The position numbers and the translations under genes are program-made. From assembly GCA_949288625.1 (NCBI GenBank), contig CASEKZ010000042.1, positions 1 through 27,967 of the forward strand: 27,967 nucleotides of DNA, written 5' to 3'. The notes beneath the pieces are model-generated. The model saw nothing but the letters and a program-made list of their open reading frames with translations. It had not been told where the DNA came from and made no database searches. This document shows positions 21,185 through 27,967 of this stretch, piece after piece. Each line of letters starts with the position of its first letter. Position 1 is the first letter of the stretch. Source of the DNA: an uncultured bacterium (GTDB lineage: Bacteria > Bacillota_I > Bacilli_A > RF39 > UBA660).

Positions 21185-23278
21185 TTGGGGTTAACATTAA
21201 AATCAACTGGTAATAGCCTGCTTAAAAACGTTTCAAAAAAACAAAACGAAGGTTATAAAATCGCACTTATAGGCAATCCTAACGTAGGTAAATCAACTAT
21301 TTTTAATGCACTTACCGGACTTAACCAACACACGGGAAACTGGCCAGGCAAAACCGTTGAAAGTGCCTTTGGCACGTATATTTATAACAATAAAAAATAT
21401 ACGTTAATCGACTTACCGGGTACATATTCTCTTTTTGCAGCATCAAAAGAAGAGGAAGTATCAAGAGATTTTATTTGTTTTGAAAAGCATGATTTAACAA
21501 TCGTTGTTATGGATGCCACTTTATTAGAAAGAAATTTAAACTTAGCAACCCAAATAATTGAAACAAAAGATAACGTTATAATATGTGTTAATTTAATGGA
21601 TGAAGCGAAAAAAAGAAAAATAAATATTAATCTTAAAAAATTACAAAACATTTTAAAAGTTCCGGTTATAGGAACTAGTGCGACGAATAAAAAAAGTTTG
21701 GAAAAATTAGTAAAATTAATAGAAAAAGAATGTAATCAAAAAAATGACGATGAAATAATTTTTAAATATGATGATATAACAGAAGACGTAATAGCAAAAA
21801 CAACCAAAGTCTTAAATAAATACACAAAACATAAATGCAATCGTTTTTTTGCCATGAAATTACTTGAGAATAATGAGTTATTTAATAATCAAATATATGA
21901 ATTTCTTAGGCTAAGTAAAAATGATCAAAATAAAATTAACGAAGTAATTAATAATTGTAATACTTATTTAAAAATAAATGGTATAAAAGATTATGGATAT
22001 CATTTATTATCTTTAATCATAAAAAGGAATAATGAAATAGCAAGTGAGGTAAGTGAAAAAAACGTAGTTGAAGTACCAAAAATTGACAAAATCATCACAT
22101 CTAAATTTTTTGGAATACCAATAATGATTGTGTTTTTAGCAATAATTTTATGGCTTACTATAACGGGTTCTAACTATCCATCATCATTATTATCAAAACT
22201 GCTTTTTAAATTAAACAACGTAATATCAGATTTTTTAATGATGATAAACATCCCTTATATAATACATGATATAATTATAAATGGTGTATTAAAAACATTA
22301 GCTTGGGTTATTTCGGTTATGCTTCCACCAATGGCAATATTTTTTCCGCTATTTACGTTATTAGAAGATTCTGGATTTTTACCGAGAATAGCATTTAATT
22401 TGGATAAATTATTTAAAAAAGCTAAGTGTCATGGTAAACAAGCTTTAACAATGTGCATGGGGTTTGGATGTAACGCATGTGGGGTCGTTGGGTGCCGAAT
22501 AATAGATTCGCCTAGAGAAAGGTTAATAGGAATATTAACTAATGCTTTTGTACCTTGTAATGGTAGATTTCCAAGCCTTATTGCAATTATAACAATGTTT
22601 TTTGCCGTAGGATCTTTTAGTAATTTTAAATCCGCATTAATATTAACACTAATTATAATAGTAGCAATCATAGTTGCGTTATTAGTATCAAGATTATTAT
22701 CAACAACCATTTTAAAAGGCATGCCATCGTCTTTCATACTTGAAATGCCACCATATAGAAAACCACAAATTAAAAAAGTTATTGTAAGATCAATCTTTGA
22801 TCGAACTTTATTTGTCCTAGCAAGAGCAATAAAAGTAGCGGCTCCCGCTGGACTAGTTATATGGCTAATGTCCAACATAATCATTAATGAAAATAGTATA
22901 TTAAGTTATTGTACTAATTTCTTAGACCCAATAGCAAGTGTTTTTGGTTTAGATGGAACTATCCTAATGGCTTTTATGCTTGGGTTTCCTGCTAACGAAA
23001 TAGTAATACCATTAATGATTATGGGATACATGGGAACTTCTAGTCTTATGGAATATAGTAATCTGCTAGAATTAAAAAACTTATTAATAGATAATGGATG
23101 GACAATTACTACGGCCATATGTACGCTTATATTTATGTTATTTCATTTTCCGTGTAGCACTACAATATTAACGATTAAAAAAGAAACCAATAGTTACTTG
23201 TGGACGATAATTGCGTTTGTTTTACCAACCATTACGGGATTATTAATATGTTTAATAACAAACATAATACTTAATTAA
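21185..23278 (+). CDS. feoB: Ferrous iron transport protein B (FeoB)
   Basis: FeoB imports Fe2+ and couples an N-terminal G domain to a membrane channel. G1 is GNPNVGKST (30-38), the G2 Thr is at 57 (GKTVE), G3 is DLPGTYS (76-82) and G4 NLMD (136-139). The membrane part has MGFGCNACGVVGCRIIDSP and NAFVPCNGRFPSL, the clostridial type of FeoB gate with several Cys. The length of 697 residues is normal for this type. The start is TTG at 21185, since AGGAGG lies 8 nt before it and no ATG precedes the G domain. A bidirectional terminator follows. No feoC is seen. Confidence 0.95.
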   Translation: MGLTLKSTGNSLLKNVSKKQNEGYKIALIGNPNVGKSTIFNALTGLNQHTGNWPGKTVESAFGTYIYNNKKYTLIDLPGTYSLFAASKEEEVSRDFICFEKHDLTIVVMDATLLERNLNLATQIIETKDNVIICVNLMDEAKKRKININLKKLQNILKVPVIGTSATNKKSLEKLVKLIEKECNQKNDDEIIFKYDDITEDVIAKTTKVLNKYTKHKCNRFFAMKLLENNELFNNQIYEFLRLSKNDQNKINEVINNCNTYLKINGIKDYGYHLLSLIIKRNNEIASEVSEKNVVEVPKIDKIITSKFFGIPIMIVFLAIILWLTITGSNYPSSLLSKLLFKLNNVISDFLMMINIPYIIHDIIINGVLKTLAWVISVMLPPMAIFFPLFTLLEDSGFLPRIAFNLDKLFKKAKCHGKQALTMCMGFGCNACGVVGCRIIDSPRERLIGILTNAFVPCNGRFPSLIAIITMFFAVGSFSNFKSALILTLIIIVAIIVALLVSRLLSTTILKGMPSSFILEMPPYRKPQIKKVIVRSIFDRTLFVLARAIKVAAPAGLVIWLMSNIIINENSILSYCTNFLDPIASVFGLDGTILMAFMLGFPANEIVIPLMIMGYMGTSSLMEYSNLLELKNLLIDNGWTITTAICTLIFMLFHFPCSTTILTIKKETNSYLWTIIAFVLPTITGLLICLITNIILN

Positions 23279-23312
23279 AAAAGCGGTGCTTTTATGCATC
23301 GCCTTTATTTTT
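23277..23312. terminator. Bidirectional terminator between feoB and the FIVAR protein gene
   Basis: GCGGTGC (23283-23289) pairs with GCATCGC (23296-23302) with one G-U pair, flanked by A- and T-runs. The right arm encodes the last codons of the FIVAR protein. Confidence 0.8.
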
Positions 23313-26300
23313 ACGTTTTTTGCTTTCTTGTAAGAATTTTATTGTTCCTGATAAAATTGCAAGTATCATTATAAGAATAACGATTACTTTAATATCAACA
23401 GAACCAGGTTTTTGAACGTTTAAAGTATAAACCCTAACGCTACCATCAGAAGATTCTACCTCAACATATACTTTACTACCATTTTTAATGTTTTTATTTC
23501 CCTTTATTGTTACCTTAGCATTTTCATCTTCTGCTATCGCACTTAAATCTAGCTTATTAGTATTTTTATCTACTTTAATGGTATATTCTTGTTTTGTTTT
23601 GTTAAAATCGATATCACTTTGTTTTATAGTTAATTCTGATAAATAATCACTTGTCTTACTTTTATTAATAATTAACATATAAGTATACGTTTTTCCATCA
23701 TCTGTTGTAACAATTATAGTAACGTTATTTTCACCTGGTAATAAAACTTTACCCCCATATACCCTACTAGTACTACCACTAGAAGCCAATCCAACTTCTA
23801 TGTTAGCAGAAGTAACGTCATAACCAACATCATATCTAAAAGGTTTAGTTTTAATATTAACATTATCCCCATTTACTTTTAAATAACTTAAAATAACTTC
23901 ATCTGATACATTACCGCTACTAGACACAGGTAACTTATCAATTAAGGCTTCAAATTTAACTATTAAAGCATCAATCTTTGATTGTTCATCAATCGTTAAA
24001 TTATTTGGCAAACTATTTACTTCTTTTAGCAATAACTCAATCTCATTTTGAAGTGATTTATCAAGGTTAGAATAATCACTTGGTATTTTAGAAACTAGTT
24101 CTTGTAACTTTGTATAATCCGCCAATTTCTTTTTTAAATTATTAATTGCATCATTTATTTTTATTACGTAACCATCAACAACGTCTTGCTTATCCCAAGT
24201 AAGATTATAATCAATGCTATTAAGTATGCTTTGTAATTCATTGTAATTTGAATAAATATCTTTCATAGATTCATATTTTTTAGCGTTTTCTAAAACCTTA
24301 TTTAACTCGGTGTAATCCGCTTTATTCTTTTCAAGTGAATCATATGCTTTCTTTAAATTATCATACATCGTATCAACAAGATGTTGCTCATTTGCCTTCT
24401 TACCATAAATAATATCATTTAAAGCCGACTCAACCACGTTAAAGTTAGTATACATACTCTTATCAAGTTCGCTTATAATTGCTTTCAAATTCTCAATTCT
24501 AGAATAATCTGCATCTTTTAAAACCAACTTACTCATTGCATCATTTAGTCTATCCGTTGCATCATCAACTTCACTTTGTCTGTCTATTTTTAACCCTTTA
24601 ACCGTATTTGCATACAAAATTGCAGCATCAACTTCAGAAAAATTAACGTAATACTTAGAATATAAACCAGTTGCTTTTTCATATGCTTTATTAAACTCAG
24701 TATAATCTGCATCTTTTAACTCTAAATTATTAATGGCATCTTTTAATTTTTGCGTCATTTCATCAATTTTTTCTTGATTATCAATTTTTAAGTTAAAATC
24801 AATATTATTCATTGAGTTAATTAAATCAGTTGTATCAGCATAGTAACTTAAGTTTAGGTTAATCGCAATATCATAATAATTACATAACTCCTCATAATCC
24901 CCTGGTTTCATCTCAAGAGAATCAACATACAATTGAAGCTGCATTAAAATTTGGTTAAGTTCTTCTTGTTCTAGAATCGTTATTTGCCAAAATTCCTCAA
25001 ATTCAGGACTTTGAAATCTCATTGCCATTTCTTCTATTATTGCCGCAGACTCTTCCGTATAATAATCTTTATTTGCACTTAAGAAGAAATCCATGTACCC
25101 TTCAAGTGGCATAAGTCCCATGATTTCTAAATATTCATAATTATCAGAATAATATAATCCTTGTGCTGGTTTAAACTTTGCGTTTTCTGCTAACACCATT
25201 AAATCTTCATACCACTTATCAACAACACCTTGTTCTGTTATATCTTTGTCAAAAGTAATGTTTTTAATGTACTCATCAATTTCTGTAATGGTTTCTTCAA
25301 TGAACATATCTCTATATGATTCATACTCTTCAAGAAAATTGTTCAACTCGCTATAGTCAGCTGGTGCATACTCAAGGTTTGCAATTGCGTTAGTAATTGC
25401 AATAGCATACCCATCAACAACATCTTGTTCATCTATCTTTTTACCGCGAACAACCGCATTTATCGCATTTTCAAGAGCTTTCCAACTCTCGGTAGAATAT
25501 AACTCTTTTCCATCATCAGTCTCGTTAACTAATAGTTCGGCTGCACCAAGTGCATTATCAACCTTCGTATAGTCTGCATCAAGCATCTCAAGTGAGTTAT
25601 ATAAATTGGTAAGTCTAGTATTTAAATTATCTATCTTTGTTTGATAGTTACTTGAAAGCCCTTCTTCATACCTTGCAAGTTGAGCATCTATCTCGGTAAA
25701 TGCTCCTTCCGCATAATAACTTCTATTTAAAGCATTTATTTTACTAATCGTATTATCTAATTCGGTGTAATTAGCAACCGGATTCATCTCTATTTCCAAA
25801 CTATTAATAGTATTTGTAGCTTCGTCTATTTGTGCTTGAGTAACATCACGTCTTTCATAAACACCAGTCCAAGCTTGTATTACTGTTCCTGCATATTTAG
25901 CAAAACTTTCCTTATTACAATTTTCATCGCTTAAAGTTTTCATTTTATCGAAAGCATTTTTTAAAGCCTCTTTTAATTTAGACTTATCATAAACTGTAAG
26001 GGTAAAACTTGGTAATTCTTCTATCGTATAGATACCTTCGTCTTTCGATGAATAATCATAACCCTCTTCTTCGCTATATTGTCTAAAATAAAATCCAGGT
26101 ATAACGGTTACATTCTCAACGGTACTCTTAGGCGTTCCAACAAGTTTAAATGTTGCATATTCATAAGTAAATTCTACTTTCCCATTTTCATATGTCCATC
26201 CAAAATTAATATTACCAGTACCTTCTCTTACATCATCTACGTATTCAAAATCAAAGTAATCGCTTATGTTTGACTGGTTTTCACCGCCAAGCATGTCATA

Positions 26301-27077
26301 AGTTAATGCTTCTCTTGACTGAGGATGGTAAACTTGCCAATTGGCATTAGAATCACCATATAATCCATATACAACACCAATATCAGAAAGATCTTCAGAA
26401 ATATCCATTTTTATATCATCTTTACCCGTTATTAAAACATGTTCGGTTGATAAATTTACTAATGATGGATTTTTTATAAATTCGAAATGATCACCAGTAA
26501 GATCAAGTGATATGTCTGGAATTTCTGTTCCGACATAACTATCAAAGTCAGGTAATCCAAAAACCATTGGTGTCATTATGTTATAAGTATTGCCATCTAA
26601 CACATACTGAACACCAACATCAACCATACCAGAATCAGGCGCTGCTTCAACAACAGTATCATTGTCAACAATATCTTCATAAATATCCAAGGTATAATCC
26701 GAATCAGCCTCGATAGTAATCGGTGTATTCAATGTTACAATAGTAACTGTTTCATAATTACAATCATTAACACCATAACAAGATGTTCTTGCAATTATTT
26801 TATTTATCGTAATGGTACTACTTGCGCCATTATAAATCTTAAGCGGAATACCATTAGTCGGTATTAAAGACGAATCATCACCAGGAGCATAAAACACAGC
26901 TAAATTTGCATCTAATATAACACCAGTTTTTACCGCGGTGTTAGTTTCAGTATCCGTAGAATTAATGTTCCCTAAAAGTCTATTTATTAAATTTGGTGAA
27001 AATGCAATTAGGCCACCAACTAATGCTATAACAACAATAACAATTAATATTGTAATTATTTTGTTATTCTTCTTCAT
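23292..27077 (-). CDS. Large membrane-anchored surface protein with FIVAR-like repeats and cadherin-like domains
   Basis: A 1261-residue protein. An N-terminal hydrophobic segment (8-26) acts as signal anchor. Residues about 45-362 form a strand-rich region with Cys100/Cys106. Residues about 363-1050 hold roughly ten helical repeats of about 65 residues, most starting ADYTELN-like and ending in a helix with DAINNLE; this is the FIVAR/long-rod pattern of Gram-positive surface proteins. Residues about 1058-1142 and 1143-1222 look like two cadherin-like beta-sandwich domains (VYGGKVLLPGENNVTI; LNVQKPG). A membrane segment (1230-1247) and a basic tail SKKRKNKG follow. No LPxTG motif is seen. It is likely an extended rod on the cell surface, and the ligand is unknown. 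The ATG at 27077 follows GGAGGAG. Confidence 0.85.
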   Translation of the reverse strand: MKKNNKIITILIVIVVIALVGGLIAFSPNLINRLLGNINSTDTETNTAVKTGVILDANLAVFYAPGDDSSLIPTNGIPLKIYNGASSTITINKIIARTSCYGVNDCNYETVTIVTLNTPITIEADSDYTLDIYEDIVDNDTVVEAAPDSGMVDVGVQYVLDGNTYNIMTPMVFGLPDFDSYVGTEIPDISLDLTGDHFEFIKNPSLVNLSTEHVLITGKDDIKMDISEDLSDIGVVYGLYGDSNANWQVYHPQSREALTYDMLGGENQSNISDYFDFEYVDDVREGTGNINFGWTYENGKVEFTYEYATFKLVGTPKSTVENVTVIPGFYFRQYSEEEGYDYSSKDEGIYTIEELPSFTLTVYDKSKLKEALKNAFDKMKTLSDENCNKESFAKYAGTVIQAWTGVYERRDVTQAQIDEATNTINSLEIEMNPVANYTELDNTISKINALNRSYYAEGAFTEIDAQLARYEEGLSSNYQTKIDNLNTRLTNLYNSLEMLDADYTKVDNALGAAELLVNETDDGKELYSTESWKALENAINAVVRGKKIDEQDVVDGYAIAITNAIANLEYAPADYSELNNFLEEYESYRDMFIEETITEIDEYIKNITFDKDITEQGVVDKWYEDLMVLAENAKFKPAQGLYYSDNYEYLEIMGLMPLEGYMDFFLSANKDYYTEESAAIIEEMAMRFQSPEFEEFWQITILEQEELNQILMQLQLYVDSLEMKPGDYEELCNYYDIAINLNLSYYADTTDLINSMNNIDFNLKIDNQEKIDEMTQKLKDAINNLELKDADYTEFNKAYEKATGLYSKYYVNFSEVDAAILYANTVKGLKIDRQSEVDDATDRLNDAMSKLVLKDADYSRIENLKAIISELDKSMYTNFNVVESALNDIIYGKKANEQHLVDTMYDNLKKAYDSLEKNKADYTELNKVLENAKKYESMKDIYSNYNELQSILNSIDYNLTWDKQDVVDGYVIKINDAINNLKKKLADYTKLQELVSKIPSDYSNLDKSLQNEIELLLKEVNSLPNNLTIDEQSKIDALIVKFEALIDKLPVSSSGNVSDEVILSYLKVNGDNVNIKTKPFRYDVGYDVTSANIEVGLASSGSTSRVYGGKVLLPGENNVTIIVTTDDGKTYTYMLIINKSKTSDYLSELTIKQSDIDFNKTKQEYTIKVDKNTNKLDLSAIAEDENAKVTIKGNKNIKNGSKVYVEVESSDGSVRVYTLNVQKPGSVDIKVIVILIMILAILSGTIKFLQESKKRKNKGDA

Positions 27078-27115
27078 AATACTCCTCCGATTATATATAT
27101 CTCTACACTAAAAAA

Positions 27116-27144
27116 ATTATATCACAACCAAATAACATAATCAA
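27116..27144 (-). promoter_or_regulatory. Promoter of the FIVAR surface protein gene
   Basis: Minus strand: TTGATT (27144-27139), 17-bp spacer ending TGTGA, TATAAT (27121-27116). The -35 overlaps the stop codon of the helicase gene upstream. Confidence 0.6.
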
Positions 27145-27967
27145 TCATTTTGATTTATTTGTCTTATTAAAACATCTTTATTCATCTTTATAAGTTCTTT
27201 AATAAAAACAGATTCATTATCTTTTGGTACAAATAAATAAACCCTTTTTTTGCATCTTGTTAAAGCAACATAAAAAAGTCTTCTTTCTTCTTCATATGGA
27301 TAGTATTCTTTATAATTATTAACATACTTAAGTATTTTATGATCTTTATACTTATTTGGAAAACCATTACCATTGTTATTCAAATCCAAAACAAATACGT
27401 AATCCATCTCTAATCCTTTTGACTTATGAACGGTAAGTTTTCTATAATTTATACCATTTACGTTAATTTTAGCTAGAGTTCTATTATTTCTTGCTAGAAC
27501 AAATAAATTATCTATCTTATCCTCGTTTATTATGGTTTTAATTTTACTTTCTAAATCCTCATAATAAACTAATTGTATAACGTTTTTACTTTTAATGTTT
27601 GACCTTAATTTTTTTCTTATTTGATACGGATTTTTCATCACAAACTTACCAGCTATTTTTATTAGTTCATTTGGATTTCGATAAGTATTTTTAAGTTTAA
27701 TTATTTTTCCAAATGGAAAATACTTTTTAAAATTAGTTATTACCTTTAAATAAGCTCCAGTAAACCGATAGATTGACTGGAAATCATCTCCTACCGCAAA
27801 AAAAGAAGCATCAGATAATTTTATCAATTTTTTTATCAACCTAAACTTAGTTAAAGAAGTATCTTGATATTCATCTATTATAATATGCTTATATCTAATA
27901 CCAGACTTCTCTAATTCGTCATAGGCAATATTAATCATGTCATTAAAATCGATTAAGTTTTCTTTCT
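27141..27967 (-). CDS. UvrD/Rep-like superfamily 1 helicase, C-terminal part (5' end beyond window)
   Basis: The frame is open to the right window edge, so the N-terminal part, including Walker A, is outside. Visible motifs in order are II HIIIDEYQDTS, III GDDFQSIYRFTGA, IV KNTYRNPNELI, V LTVHKSKGLEMDYVFVLDL and VI EERRLFYVALTRCKKRVYLF, all typical of UvrD/PcrA/Rep-type 3'-5' helicases. The visible upstream codons read ENLIDFNDMINIAYDEL, the usual approach to motif II, which shows that the first ATG inside the window is not the start. It may be a smaller relative used in repair or recombination; the exact family is open. The stop is TGA at 27141. Confidence 0.9.
   Translation of the reverse strand, partial: KENLIDFNDMINIAYDELEKSGIRYKHIIIDEYQDTSLTKFRLIKKLIKLSDASFFAVGDDFQSIYRFTGAYLKVITNFKKYFPFGKIIKLKNTYRNPNELIKIAGKFVMKNPYQIRKKLRSNIKSKNVIQLVYYEDLESKIKTIINEDKIDNLFVLARNNRTLAKINVNGINYRKLTVHKSKGLEMDYVFVLDLNNNGNGFPNKYKDHKILKYVNNYKEYYPYEEERRLFYVALTRCKKRVYLFVPKDNESVFIKELIKMNKDVLIRQINQND

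Noticed and set aside
23292..27077. Recent tandem duplication in the FIVAR gene
   Set aside because: The repeats are clear at protein level but differ strongly at DNA level, so there is no sign of recent expansion.

Overview
The window is low-GC DNA (about 30% by eye) with dense Shine-Dalgarno-led genes. TGA serves as a stop codon (for example at the ends of the gerAC-like and helicase genes), so this is the standard bacterial code and not the Mycoplasma code. A glmS ribozyme, a GerA-type spore germination receptor operon, a Firmicutes-type FeoB, DUF368 and intrinsic terminators point to a Bacillota bacterium. Base composition and the FIVAR surface protein suggest an uncultured gut Bacilli/Clostridia-like lineage; that placement is inference. 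Nothing looks like a prophage, IS element or CRISPR array, so this is mostly ordinary chromosome.

Layout. 1-7830 is mostly minus strand: a flavin reductase-like gene cut by the window edge, rarA, a candidate small RNA gene, glmS with its self-cleaving glmS ribozyme, a DUF368 membrane protein, a decayed DUF1016 gene and recG. 7831-8126 is a divergent intergenic region holding the recG promoter and a second candidate small RNA or attenuator. 8127-11832 (plus) is a gerA-gerC-gerB germinant receptor operon. 11840-13232 (minus) carries a Cu/Zn superoxide dismutase and a nucleoside hydrolase. 13403-13564 (plus) holds tRNA-Cys and tRNA-Gly. 13709-20763 (minus) holds a small membrane protein, a thioredoxin-like/PH-domain pair, a PRPP synthetase preceded by a leader peptide and terminator, queH, a Fic protein and a PMCA-type Ca2+ ATPase. 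20929-23278 (plus) is feoAB. 23292-27967 (minus) is a 1261-residue FIVAR-repeat surface protein and the C-terminal part of a UvrD/Rep-like helicase.

How it works together. The most interesting signals are in the spaces between genes. (i) rarA and recG, both DNA-repair genes, carry nearly the same 14-bp palindrome at exactly the same place in a 17-bp promoter spacer, so a shared repressor such as a variant LexA is likely. (ii) Two short transcripts, 2148-2235 (minus) and 7971-8076 (plus), share a promoter design (an identical 16-nt upstream box, TTGACA, 17-bp spacer), a hairpin at the 5' end, a C-rich unpaired stretch and an intrinsic terminator. They look like a pair of undescribed small RNAs; the second could instead be an attenuator of the ger operon. 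(iii) prs is preceded by a promoter, a 31-codon ORF and a terminator with no obvious room for another promoter, which suggests attenuation. (iv) The DUF1016 start codon lies in a long inverted repeat, and its coding region looks truncated.
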